Shown one piece after another: positions 20,678 through 32,080 of a stretch of DNA of 64,000 bases. Position numbers and translations under genes: made by a program. The stretch is from Hibiscus mutabilis (taxonomy: Eukaryota; Streptophyta; Magnoliopsida; Malvales; Malvaceae). The notes beneath the pieces were generated by a model, which was not told the DNA's origin, did no database searches, and saw nothing but the letters and a program-made list of their open reading frames with translations. Position 1 is the first letter of the stretch. Every line of letters starts with the position of its first letter. The stretch spans positions 40,593,834 through 40,657,833 of the forward strand of contig CM033745.1 of assembly GCA_019671005.1 (NCBI GenBank), in the 5' to 3' direction.

Positions 20678-22743
20678 ATGGCATCTCAAGCCAGCCTCCT
20701 CCTTCAAAAACAGCTCAAAGGTACTTCTTTTCTTTGATCGATTTCAAATTTAACGATTCTTGATGCTATTTGCTTTGTGACGGTTTGGGTCGATTTTGAA
20801 ATGGGTTCTGATTTATGTATTTTGGCTAGATCTTTGTAAGAATCCGGTTGATGGGTTCTCGGCCGGATTGGTTGATGAGAAGAATATCTTTGAATGGAGT
20901 GTTACAATTATTGGACCACCTGATACTCTTTAGTAAGTTTTTTTTTTTTAAGTTTCTTTTTCTTATATTGAAATTAGTTGTTTCTTATGGATTCTTTGAT
21001 GTGGATTTTGTGTGTTAACATTGTATAACGAGATCAATGCTTAGTAAGGCTTAGGCTTTTGAAATTGGATTGGCTTGGCTGGATTTTAATTTACGCCATA
21101 GTTGATTTTTTAAGGTTTTTCTATTGAATTCAAATGGAATTATGGGTTCTAAATTGAATTATCTTGTTTGAGCTTTAGGTGGTTGTAAGGTTTTAAATAT
21201 ATGGTTTTGAGTTTACCTAGTGGTTTTGTTTCGAAACGCCATTCTGTCATGTTTTTTGAACTGATTGCACACAGCAATGGTAACGAAACAAATTGTTCCT
21301 TTTCACCTTTTATATGGAATGCCTATGGATAAAAGTTGTTGAAAGCTTCTGTATTTTTCGTTAAGTTTCATCCTTAAGACCTGGTTCTTGTGGAATTGGT
21401 TCAATTGAGAATGATAAATTGTAGCTTCGTAGCTTCTATATAGAGATTGTTGTTTATGAGGAGCAAAAATTGTCATTCTTGTGCATTCAGAATTTATTTA
21501 ATTGCAAACGCTTCTCAACAGTGGTATATGTTTACCGCTAGAATAAGTTTCTTTGTTTTGTAGCTTACATGTGTCTTTATTGTCCTCATGTAATCTCGAT
21601 ATGGAATTGAGTTCTTTATGGAATATCTTGTAACTTTATGATTTTTGTTTATTAACTTTCTTTAACATAAATATTCTAATTTTAGTGAAGGGGGATTTTT
21701 CAATGCCATCATGAGCTTTCCGCCTAATTATCCGAACAGTCCTCCAACGGTGAAATTTACAACAGAGATTTGGCATCCTAATGGTATACGTTTGTCTGTT
21801 CATAGTATTGTGCCTTCATCTAATGCAAGAGCTAATTTTATCTTTAATGTTTTTGCAGTTTATCCCGATGGGCGTGTTTGCATTTCAATTCTTCATCCTC
21901 CGGGTGACGATCCAAATGGCTATGAGCTTGCAAGTGAGCGCTGGATGCCGGTCCATACAGTATGTTCATGAAGTGTCTGTTATGCTTGAATTGCCTTTAT
22001 TATTATTATTTGTCTATTCAAGTGCCAATAATATTAATAGTGCCATAGATTTCAAATTGCTCGAAGTTCAATTAATTTAATATACGTGTGTCCTTTCCCC
22101 CGTTTTATCTTGACACTATGATGTTGCATTAACAAATGTATATCCTTACAATGTGGCAGGTTGAAAGTATTGTATTGAGTATCATATCAATGCTTTCGAG
22201 CCCTAATGACGAATCACCTGCAAATGTTGAAGCTGCTGTAAGTGATTGTTGAGTTTCTTGATTAATCGTGTGGTTGCATGTGATGTTACTTCCAAATGTT
22301 TGATGTCCTAAAATGGTGTCTACCCTTCTACTAAGGTTTCTGGTGTTATGGAACTTCCTTTAAAATGCTTCTTTTATCATAGCCCATTTTATCATTAATT
22401 AAAATGGACTTGGATTTAGTGCTTTAACATGGTTTTCATTACCTTGTTAAATCCTATGTCATTTTGTTACCATGTGATCTCATCAAACCACTATGGTGAT
22501 CAGCATATACTTCTATCGTAGAATCATGTGAATACTAATGAATCTGAAGAAGTTTGACATTGGTATATTGTTGAGATTGTAATTCCAAGGAATCAAAACC
22601 ATGCATGATGCACCATGTATGTTTGTGTTTTTTTTTTTATCAATACTTGTCGTTGATATTGGCAGAAGGAATGGAGAGAGAGGAAAGATGAATTCAAGAG
22701 AAAGGTTGGTCGCTGCGTCCGGCGGTCACAAGAAATGTTGTGA
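20678..22743 (+). CDS. UBC7: UBC7-type ubiquitin-conjugating enzyme E2, six coding exons
   Basis: Coding exons: 20678-20720, 20830-20932, 21686-21783, 21859-21959, 22160-22237, 22666-22743 (stop TGA). All introns are GT-AG. The joined frame has 166 codons, the usual size for this group. Start MASQASLLLQKQLK matches plant UBC7/13/14. The UBC fold shows the HPN motif at residues 79-81, active-site Cys89 in RVCISIL, and the acidic loop after it (HPPGDDPNGYELASERW) that marks the UBE2G/Ubc7 class. Known role of the class: accepting ubiquitin from E1 and, with ER-membrane RING E3s, building Lys48 chains in ER-associated degradation. In Arabidopsis three paralogues (UBC7, 13, 14) are near-equal matches, so the symbol is by class. 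Every motif and splice site is intact; it is the only credible host gene here. Confidence 0.95.
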
Positions 22744-23190
22744 TCTGTGATTGCTGTCGCTGATGTTTCTTTACAATTTATGAATCCATGGAATAAGTTA
22801 TCTTCTATCTTGTAGGGAGATCAGATGTGGTTGATTACACCTCAGAACCCCCCTTGTTAACCCAGGGAATGGCTCAACTTTACCCCCCCCCCTCTTTTTC
22901 CTATTTTTCCTTTCTTGTGCCCTTAAGTAGTAATTTGCAGCAACTCGAATGTTATTTTGTATTCGAAAGCGTTTTGATTAGTGTTTGTTGGCAAGTGTTC
23001 TTGTTTAGTAGCAGTCTCCCTTATCATAAGGTTGCATTTGTGACTGTAACTCTTCTTTTGATGGATAATTTGTCTTTTATTAGATGCTTTTATTGATCTA
23101 TTTTACCATTATAAAATTGACAATTTTATTCCCGTATGAAGAAACATATAGTATATGATTTTATTAGTATTTATGTCATGCAATAAAAGA
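22744..23190 (+). other. 3' untranslated region of the UBC7-type gene, extent approximate
   Basis: T-rich sequence after the stop codon with a C homopolymer (about 22885-22893). An AATAAA signal lies at 23182-23187; earlier weak signals (AATAAG near 22791) could be used instead. The open frame 22827-23096 lies wholly in this stretch and has no recognisable protein features. Confidence 0.5.
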
Positions 23191-23202
23191 AGAGAAAAAG
23201 TT

Positions 23203-23430
23203 TGATACACTGTTCGTGTAAATAAAAGTTTACATGTGCTTTTCAAATTTAGGGGTTAGGAGTTTAGTTTAAGGTTAAAAGTTTAGGGGTTTAGGTTGTA
23301 GGTTTTAGAATTTAAGTTTAGTGTTTAGGGTTTAGATTTTAGGGTATTAGGGATAAAATATTAGAATGTGTTTTATAAGGTAAAAGCACATACTTGTGTA
23401 AAATTAGTTTTATACGGCTTGTGTATTATA
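23203..23430. mobile_element. MITE-like foldback with telomere-like core
   Basis: The ends form an imperfect inverted repeat: the left arm reads GATACACTGTTCGTGTAAA and ends TGTGCTTTT, and the reverse complement of the right arm (23380-23430) reads AATACACAAGCCGTATAAA and ends TGTGCTTTT. The core (23255-23345) is degenerate GGTTTAG/TTTAGGG repeats. No ORF. Fits a non-autonomous DNA transposon; family not identified. Confidence 0.5.
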
Positions 23431-25367
23431 ATTTTACCCATAAATAAATATACGTAGTTGTGATGATTTCGGGTAAACTACCTCCAAGGTCATTAAATTG
23501 TTAGATAAATTCATTTTGATTACTGGACTATTGACAGCTTTTAACAGAATTGATGATATATGGTTAAGTAAATATGTATAGCACATTTAATCTTTGTTGT
23601 ACGTTCAATAAATTTGATTTTAATTTAACCTAATTATAAATTAAAGTAAAGTGGTTAAAGCTCTTAGTTGACATTTTTCCCTCTCCTTTAAGTTGTGAGT
23701 TAAAAATGTATTAAGAGTAAATTATTCTTTCCCCTTTAAAATAAAAATTATTAAAGATAAATTAAAATTTTTAATTTGAGTAAATTCTCCTGTCATAACA
23801 TTACTCTCCTCGCAAAGGAATCTAGAGTAAAAAAATCTTGTTCTCAAGGTGTGAGGAGACAACTATCGATCCTGTTAGCAAATGCAGTGGAGTTATCCAT
23901 TGATATTTGTGTTACTAATTAAATTTTACCTAATAAATAAAATTTTAAAAAATTATTGTAAACCTTCGAACAAGAAACACTTGGCTCAATGGTTAGAGTT
24001 ATTCTATTTCACCTCTTTTGACTATATTCGAGTCAACAAAATCCATAGTTATATTCACATTAGGTATTATAGTTCATTCTATACCATATCTTGCTTCAAA
24101 CGAGTCAGCCATTCCACCTATTTTACTTCACTTTGTTTCATCAAAGAAAATGAATTTCTCAATTCGATTCGACGCGAAAAAAATTAATTGTACATGGAAA
24201 AAAATTCAAATAAAGTTGAAGTTACAAAATGAGAATTCAAGTAACTCGAAACTTTTACTAATTAGTGGATCGATTTTTACGCTTGAGTCGAGTCCCTTAA
24301 CTTGCTTGATATATGTAAATTTCATGCGAAGAAATATATATGTATATCGTGTATGGTTACATAAAGCCGTTTAAATTTGAATTTATTAGTACCATAACAT
24401 TATAAATATTTACAATTAAATTTGAACAGAAACTCAACCAACTTGGCTAAAATTTCATAAATTCGACTCAATTAGAACAAATGTCAAATAAAGTTTAAAT
24501 TATAAAATAAGACTTATTAACATGACCGACTCAAAAATTATATTTATAATCAAACTGTTTACATTCAAAAATTTTGACTCGATTTGATATCCACATCCCG
24601 TCCTACGACTAAAACAATAACTTATATTTATAATCAAATTGTTTACATTCTTCCGCAAACTCTGGTTGATTTTAAAAACTATTTTCTTCGTTTACTTCGA
24701 AGAGCATGGACTCCATTTCAACCAGAGGCGGATGATAATGGTAAAATTTTAAAATTGTATTATTTAGTCTATATTTTGAAAATTTTTAATTTGGTCCTTT
24801 CAAAAACTTAAAATATACCTATTATGTTTTAAATATCTTTAAGAGTAAATTACCTGTGTGACCATCCAACTATATGGTTTGTCCTATTTTGACCACCCAA
24901 CTAAAAAAATAGACACACTATCAAACTTTTAAAGTAGTCCTAATCAAGCCACTAACCGTCAATTTTAACGGAAATGATACCGTGCAGTTAACAAAAATGG
25001 GCATAGTTACACATTTAGTCCTCTACATTTAGACATACAATCAATTTAGTACTAATTTTAATATAAAAAAAATAAATTTAATCATTCAATTGAATGTCTT
25101 AAAGATATGTACTTAGGGGATTTGAACCCATAACTAGCAAAGTGAAGGGTTAACACCACAATCGCTGTGCTAAGCCTTCACAATTGTTATTATTTTGTAA
25201 CATGATTTATTAAAATGTTAGTTTTATCGGTGAAAATAAAAAGAAAATGCTTGCATAACCATTGAATGTTTCAACAACTTTTGTTGGATTAAAAATCCAT
25301 AATTGTGGGCACATGTATAATGTATAATGCTATTATAAAGTATAACACAAAATTAAGTGACTAATTA
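23431..25367. other. Gene-free AT-rich region with MITE-like scraps
   Basis: Two stretches, 23465-23560 and 24845-25030, share the pattern GTAAAYTACC, then AAGGTCA or GACCA, then repeated statements of the same words and a CCGTCAATTTTAACGG-type end. They look like arms of one common plant repeat. A tRNA-like pair on the minus strand lies at 25116-25180 (GGGTTCAAATCCCC with an upstream GGCTTAGCACAG); a lone A-box-like word is at 23978-23993. The frames at 23882-24374 and 24584-24811 have no protein features I can recognise. Confidence 0.45.
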
Positions 25368-25596
25368 TGTTAGGTGTGTCATAGGCATTAAAATGTCATA
25401 GAAATAAAGTGTAGATATAGTAAGATATAGTTTAATTCAATGAGGGGCTGAGTTATAAATATTTAATAGTTGATTAAGGTTTTCAATCACATGTATATTC
25501 AAGTACGCTGCCGCATTCAGTTTATTGTTCTTAATGATTTGAGATGATAGATCATGAATATTAGATTTCATATTAAGTTATGGTTTTGTTTTAACA
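25368..25596 (+). repeat. Putative COP1 5' LTR
   Basis: 229 bp from TGTTAGGTGTGTC to TTTTAACA. Two bases later is TGACATTAGAACC (25599-25611), which matches the initiator-Met primer site TGGTATCAGAGCC at 9 of 13 bases, all differences being transitions. The other LTR is outside the window, so this is not confirmed by a second copy. Confidence 0.5.
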
Positions 25597-25613
25597 AATG
25601 ACATTAGAACCTC

Positions 25614-27573
25614 ATCATATTAAATCATTGAGAACCAACTAGTTTATTTTTTCAGATTGATTCGTTCTGAATTCAGTTCTGATTTGGTGTTTCCATTACG
25701 AAACTACATTATTTTTTAGGGTTTTTTTATGAACCCTTATATATGTTGAATCATTATGGGTTGCCTGTCGTATGTTTTTTTATGAATATGGGAATTTTTT
25801 CTGCTTTTAATTTATATATGTGTGATTAGTTTCCAGATTTTCGGCGAATATGTTTACGATTAGATTGGATTAATTCACTACTTATGTTTGACCGAGTTTA
25901 TGTATATACGATATTGGCCTTTTGATGTTTTCTGTGCAATTCAAGACAATTAGGTTGAAAGCATAATTATGTTTAGAAAGAGAAAATATATAACGCGTCG
26001 GCATTGTAAATTTTTTTGTTTTCACAAGACCTAATTTCAAGGGTCAAAAGATTTAGTTTAGGGTTTATAGTTTAAGGGTTTAAGTTTAGGGGTTTAGAAT
26101 TTAGAATTTGTGGTTATAATTTAGGGTTTAGGGTTTAAAGGCTAGAGTTTAGGTTTTAGGGTAATATGGTAAAGATTTATGTTCTTACCTATAACCACTA
26201 AATCTAACTCTAAACTCTAAATTCAAACCAAAATCCCTAAATTTTAAACGCATAAACCTAAGCTCATAAACTATAAACCCTAAATTAAATATTTATTCCC
26301 TAAAATTAGGGTACCGCCAATGGTATAATTACCCTTTTAGAAATTATGTTATTCATGACAGTTTGGCAATACAAGGTCATTATGTTTCTGTGCGTTTTTT
26401 AACCTATATTCTGACGATTGAATTTTCCTTTCAATGTCTTACGAGCCCTACATCTATGCTATACTTTGATTTTAGGTTTAAATTCAGTATTCATTGTTAA
26501 TGCAATTTATGATATGTATATTTAATTTGAAATATATATTTATTTGGTTCGATGGAAATTCTATTTTTAATTATCGATGTGTATTGTTTTGACCCATCAA
26601 TGCACCAAGGAAATTGGTGATATAATAATAATGCACAGAACCTTAAGTTTAATGTTTATAACCATTCAAACATGAATGTCATGCTTATATTGAATCGAAC
26701 TGAAAGTTTATACTTAATATTTTTTAATATTATGGGTTAATATTAAAGTTCTATTTTCCCCTAGTCTGTTATAATTCTTTATTTATGTGATATAGGTTTA
26801 GGTTATTATAGCGATTCAATATATGTTTGATTTTGGTTACATGTTATGATTAAAAAAATAATTTTAATCGTTAGGTTATTATGGATAAATTAAAATTTTA
26901 TGTGATTATTTATGACTTATTCAATTTATATGATATATATTTTTTTTTACTTTTAGTTAAATATTGATTGTTTTGAAGTTAACATTAATTTTGATAAATG
27001 CATGTCTAAAGAATTTTTTGAAAAGCAGTTAAAGATTTCAATTTTTCGACTTCTGATAGCCTCATTCGGACAACCTTATTTTGGTTTATTCCCAAAACTT
27101 AAGTGTTATAAGAAATTTCAGTTTTGTCTGTTAGAAAAATTTTAAATTTGAATAACGGTATATTTATATTATATATTTTGAGATAAATTAATTGGAACAT
27201 TAAGTCACCAAAGTGACATCTATTGTGGAAATTGTTTTATTTTCAAATATATAAGGCTTTGTGCATGTAATTCAGTTTATGATAATATTAATCGACCCAA
27301 AAGAAGATTAATAATTACTATTGTTACATGTTCAACTGTGGTAATAAACATGTGATAATTATCTTGTTTTATATGTGAGCAATAAATCGGCTCAAAGGAA
27401 GATTTTTGTTTGACATGTTTACCTTTATTCAAATTTATTATTATTTTGGTTATCTTTTAATTAGATTAAAAGATAAAATCTAGAATTTTTTTAAAAACAA
27501 TTAAATTCATATTTTGGCTTCATATGTTTAATATTTTAATGAATTAATTGAAACATAATGTTACCAAAGTGAC
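25614..27573 (+). other. COP1 untranslated leader, first part
   Basis: No open frame. It holds the foldback at 26050-26290 and a 235-bp segment (27182-27416) that is repeated at 27541-27573 plus 38339-38532. Shared words include CACCAAAGTGAC, TGTGATAATTA, TATGTGAGCAATA and TGTTTGACAT. Such duplicated leader sequence is known from Tork-like copia elements. Confidence 0.5.
26050..26290. repeat. Foldback of degenerate telomere-like repeats
   Basis: Left arm (26052-26160) is a run of GGGTTTAG/TTTAGGG variants; right arm (26190-26288) is the complementary AACCCTAAA/CTAAAC type. Words pair in order, for example TTTAGGGTTTATAGTTTA at 26057-26074 with its complement at 26269-26286. The loop is about 30 bp. 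Possibly a separate insertion in the COP1 leader. Confidence 0.7.
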
Positions 27574-29720
27574 TGTAACCCCCTAGACCAGCAAATGTAG
27601 ATTGACCATGTCTAACATGGCGCATCTCAACTTAAATACTCAAGTAGAAAACATGTTAAAAACACAAGCACTAATTTGAAATAATATTTACAAAAAGATC
27701 CGACATGAGATGGTGATGATATGAATAGACAAATCAAATATCAGTTACAAAATATGTAGTATCAAGTATAGTAGCAAAATGCTCATAGTATAAAATCATA
27801 CATCCCAAAATAAAATAGGCACATGTCACCCTGAATAACAAGAGGTGGATAGAAACATTACAACTAGGTGAAGTACAAAATGTGTCGATCCTCTAATGTC
27901 AGGTACAGGGTAGCCTATCCAAAATATCTGAAACGGAGAAAATTGGAGTATGAACTAGGAAGCTCAATGTGTTCCAATAGTGCAAGCCAAAAATAAGTTC
28001 TACAATAATGCAATAAACATTATATTTCAAAAACATGTGATTTAAAAGGAGGTATGGTTCATTTAAAGTCTTTATCTACCCTCCAACCAAACTTCGATAT
28101 GCAGTTTCCCCCAAACCGCATCTATAAAGGTGTTAACCTAGGCCCATTGGGCGTAGGTGCCATCCTAAGGGAATACCTTAGGTCCGGTAGGAATCATCCT
28201 AGCCGAATCATAGGAACCTAAAACGATAGGAATTACCAGCCAGATTAGGGTTGAACCTGTGATAACTTTATACGGTGTCCCAAGTACCCGGGTAATAGTC
28301 TAGGTAGTAATTTCAGTAATCAGTAGCAACAATAATTACAATAATTATGAAGCATGCAATTATTTTCAGTAAAACGGTAACCATAGAGCATATTGTTCAA
28401 TCAAGTACTTAGGCATAAATCAGGCAGATGAATCAATCATACTTAAAATCAGGAAACATATCAAGTTTGCAAAATTAGAAGTTATCAGTCATGTGCACAT
28501 GTTTAGTTCAAACGAAACATTTAAAAACATAAAATAGAAGCTTTTAGAAAAAAATGACTTTTTGGTCAAAGTCAACGCTCATGTCAGTAGTCAACGCTGA
28601 TGTCATCGGTCAAAGTCAACACTGGCATCAACATTCAAAGTAAACACTGACGTCATGCTGACATCAGTAGCCATTAAGTTTAACTCGGGCGAGTTGACTT
28701 GGTCAACAGGTTGACTTAGTTCAGGTTGGGTATGGGTCGGTCAACAGGCCGAGTCGGTTCGGGTCTTGGGTCGGTTTAGTTAATCAGGTTAGGGCTAAGA
28801 CCATTGGGCCTTAAACATGCTAGCCCAAGAGCTTTAATAACCAGTCTGATGGGTTATCAGACCAGGTTGGTTAGACCAACCTAGACTATCGGGCAAATCG
28901 GTTTTAAATCGGTTCGATTCAAGGGCCACCGTCCTAGGCAACCAAAAATTGCCCTTGGACGGCGCGTAGAGCCCACGCACGACCTTGAACGGCCGGAAAA
29001 GTGCCCCAAATGCACATTTTCTCCATATTTCTCCAAACAACGCTCAACAACATAAAGATAAAGCCAAACATAGGCAAAAACTGACCCAAAACTTACCCAG
29101 ATCGAGGAAGGAGACTTGGAACATCGTAACTTCGGTGACGCTCTAAATGGCGACGGGTAGACCTTCCGAGGGTTTGGTTTTGGTCAGCTCGGCCTGGAGA
29201 TGACGATGGTAGCAACCACTTCACGAACCGACGTCTACGTTGGCTGAAAATGGCAGAGAAAAAAGGCAGCAAAATAAGGGTTATTAAATGAACCCTTAAA
29301 TCATTCCTGAAGGTGAATGACAAGGAGTTAGGGCGAGTGGCGGCCGAGGCTGAGACTGGTGCATGACAACAATTGGCTGGGAGAAGACGGTGTATGAAAC
29401 TATCAAACAATTGGACATATCGGGAGGATGGTCGGAGTGTTGATTGAATGGGGAAGATAAAGGGTCTGATAATGGGGGTGGTTCGAATTAAATGGGAAAT
29501 AAATGGGGTGGTTGGGATATTTTATTTATTTATTAATATTTGGTTCAGACATTCGAAACCATTTATTAATAAACTGATAGAAGTTAATTCTAGAATATTG
29601 TTTTAGCTCAAATGGTTAAGGCTCATATAATTAAACCTTAGGTCATGGGTTCAACTCCTCCCATCACCAGTTTTTCAATTTCATTCATTTTCATTTTTTT
29701 ATAAATCTAGGGATGTTACA
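27574..29720 (-). repeat. TEK2 3' LTR
   Basis: 2147 bp, TGTAACCCCC to GGATGTTACA, followed by the complement of the polypurine tract (ACTCTCCCC). It aligns with 35724-38333 but lacks about 420 bp present there at 36682-37101. It contains a tRNA-like module (29604-29658), W-box-type TTGAC words and TGACGTCA (28648-28655). The frames at 28834-29410 are not taken as genes. Confidence 0.88.
29604..29658 (+). promoter_or_regulatory. tRNA-like A-box/B-box pair in TEK2 3' LTR
   Basis: TAGCTCAAATGG (29604-29615) fits a pol III A box and GGTTCAACTCC (29648-29658) fits the B-box consensus. Orientation is opposite to the element. The matching places in the other TEK2 LTR and both TEK3 LTRs carry the same module. 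No folded tRNA is claimed. Confidence 0.5.
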
Positions 29721-29739
29721 ACTCTCCCCTTATAAAGAA

Positions 29740-30500
29740 ATTTTGGCTTTGAAATTTATCTGAGTCGAACAAATGTAGAAACTGCTCTTCCATTGACCCA
29801 AGAGTCTCCCAGTAGCTTTTTCTGGACCACGATTTCTCCATTGTACTTTAACCATAGGGATGTGTCAGTTCCTCAGAACTCTCTCGTCTCGATCCAAGAT
29901 CTGAACTGGCTCTTCCTTATAAGATAAATATGGTCTCAACTCCACATCCTAAACCTGAATGACATGACTCGAATCTGGGTGATATTGCCTCAATATGGAT
30001 ACATGGAATACATCATGAATACGACTAAGCTGAGGAGGCAACTCAAGCTGATAAGAAATAGGTTCAACTCTCTTTCGAATATGGTATAGCCCAATAAATC
30101 TTGGACTCAACTTGCCTTTCCGCCCAAATCTCAAAACTGTTTTCCATGGAGTCACCTTTAGGAAAACCTGATTACCGACCTCAAACTCCATATTATTCCT
30201 CATCTGATCAGCATAAGACTTTTATCTATCAAAAGCCTCTTTCAGACAATTACAAATCAATCTGATAGTCTCCTCAGTCTCTCGGATCAACTCTGGACGT
30301 AAGGTCTTCCTATCATACAACTCTGTCCAACAGATAAGAGAACGACATTTTCGGCCATACAGAGCCGCATACGGTGCCATACAAATGCTAGCATAATAAC
30401 TGTTATTATATGCAAACTCGGCCAATGGCAAGAAATCCTCCAACTGCCGTAGAAGTCGATCATACATCCCCGTAACATGTACTCCATAATCACCCTCTCA
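29740..30500 (-). pseudogene. TEK2 integrase C-terminus and chromo-like domain
   Basis: The frame 29949-30203 has FEVGNQVFLKVTPWKTVLRF and RIHDVFHVSILRQYHPDSSH, the integrase DNA-binding end of Tekay elements. After a stop the chromo-like region follows (EEPVQILDRDERVLRN, then VKVQWRNRGPEKATG, about 29770-29900). Upstream the frame 30222-30467 carries LPLAEFAYNNSYYASICMAP and YGRKCRSLICWTE. Confidence 0.82.
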
Positions 30501-31130
30501 GACTAACTATATCAGTCTGCGGATGAAAAGATGTACTGAAATTCAGACGTGTTCCCAAAGCCTCCTGTAACGCCTTCTAGAACCAGGAGGTAAATCTCGA
30601 ATCTCGATCAGAAATGATAGATAGGGGTACACCATGAAGTCTGACAATCTCAGAAATATACAACCTAGCCAGCTTCTCTAGAGGATAAGTAACCCAGACA
30701 GGAATAAAATGAGCTGACTTAGTGAGTCGATCAACAATCACCCATACAAAATCATTTTTAGAGCGAGTCAGAGGTAATCTTGTAACAAAATCCATCATGA
30801 TACTCTCCCACTTCCACTCAGGAATCTTAATGGGCGGCAACAGACCAGAAGGATGCTAATGTTCTGCCTTAACCTGCTGGCAAGTTAAACACTGTGACAC
30901 ATAATCAGAAATGTCCTTCTTCATGCCAACCCATCGGTATCTCTGTCTCAGATTCTGGTACATCTTATCCTCACTAGGATACATAGCATACGGGCTGCTA
31001 TGAGCCTTTCTAAGAATGGCTCGTTTCAACTCGACATCATTAGGAACACAATATCGACCCTTGAAGCACAAGATTCCATCCCGATCAAAGGTGTAAATAG
31101 AGGTGGATCCTTGCTCAACCTGTTGTATAA
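30501..31130 (-). pseudogene. TEK2 integrase, zinc-binding and catalytic core
   Basis: The zinc-binding part (30856-31071) has HSSPYAMYPSEDKMYQNLRQ and CLTCQQVKAEH. The core (30577-30840) starts PEWKWESIMMDFVTRLP (first catalytic Asp) and has VIVDRLTKSAHFIPV and IISDRDSRFTSWF (second Asp kept). The Glu region lies beyond a frame change near 30540-30577. One stop separates zinc-binding part and core. Confidence 0.85.
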
Positions 31131-32080
31131 AAGGAAGTAAGGTTCTATCTAAGAGCTGCTTGTCCTTAATTTCTCAGCCAAAGTCGGTTTAACCTGAAGT
31201 TCAGCCAACAAGCTGCTATCATCACAGACACTTATCATGGCAAACAAGAATCTTAGGTCAGTAATGGCTTTACGGCTCAAAGCATCAACAACAACATTAG
31301 CTTTCCCTAGGTGATGCTCAATCTCACAATCATAATCCTTAAAAATCTCAAGCCAACAACGCTGTCTTAGATTAAGCTCTTTCTAAGTAAGAAGGTACTT
31401 CAGGCTTTTGTGATCAGTATAGATATAGCACTTTTCTCCGTAAAGATAGTGCCACCAAATCTTCAAGGCAAAGACCACAACGGCTAACTCCAAATCATGT
31501 GTAGGATAATTACACTCATATGGTCTTAGCTGACGAGACGCATAAGCAATCACTCTCCCGTTATGCATCAAAACACAACCAAGTATGGAGTGTGAAACAT
31601 CAGTATAGATTGCGAAATCATTCCCAAACTCAGGCTGGGTCAAAACTGGAGTTTGCGTCATAGTTGTCTTTAATTTTTGAAAACTCTCCTACTCAGCATC
31701 AGTCCAAATAAATGGAACATTCTTCCTCAACTGCTTCGTTAGAGCGGCAGCAATGATGGAGAAACCCTCAACGAAGCATTTGTAATACCCAACTAAGCCC
31801 AAGAAACTACAGATCTTAGAGACGTTCTTAGGCTGCTTCCAGCTCACAATGGCCTCAATCTTACTCGGATCAACCTAAATACCATGAGTTGATACCACAT
31901 ACCCAAGAAATGTCACTTCGCTGATCCAAAATTCACATTTTCTCAACTTAGAATATAATCGGTTCTCTCTAAGAGTTTGCAGAACAATCCTCAAATGCTC
32001 AACATGTCCTGCCTCAGTCCGGGAATAGACTAGGATGTTATCAATGAATACTACCACAAACTGATATAAGTGTAGCGACA
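31131..32080 (-). pseudogene. TEK2 RT C-terminal part and RNase H
   Basis: RNase H is open at 31383-31661 (AIYTDVSHSILGCVLM, HDLELAVVVFALKIWWHY, IYTDHKSLKYLLT). The RT end at 31875-32080 starts at the active site, which reads FIDNILVYS: the second Asp of the family's DD pair is Asn. Between them the thumb region (31662-31874) contains stops. 31131-31382 is the RNase H-integrase linker, broken. The first three codons of the open frame (MSL) are from S2. Confidence 0.85.

Noticed and set aside
21781..22080. 99-codon plus-strand frame overlapping the UBC7-type gene
   Set aside because: It runs from intron 3 through exon 4 into intron 4 out of phase with the enzyme; a shadow of the real exons.
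22827..23096. 89-codon frame after the UBC7-type stop codon
   Set aside because: Lies in the 3' untranslated region, is hydrophobic by T-rich composition and has no recognisable domain.
23882..24811. Several frames of 75-118 codons
   Set aside because: AT-rich intergenic composition, overlapping frames, no conserved motifs.
26050..26290. Interstitial telomere or chromosome end
   Set aside because: Units are too degenerate and in both orientations; better described as a foldback.
29604..29658. Functional tRNA gene
   Set aside because: Only A- and B-box-like words; no acceptor stem or anticodon arm could be paired.
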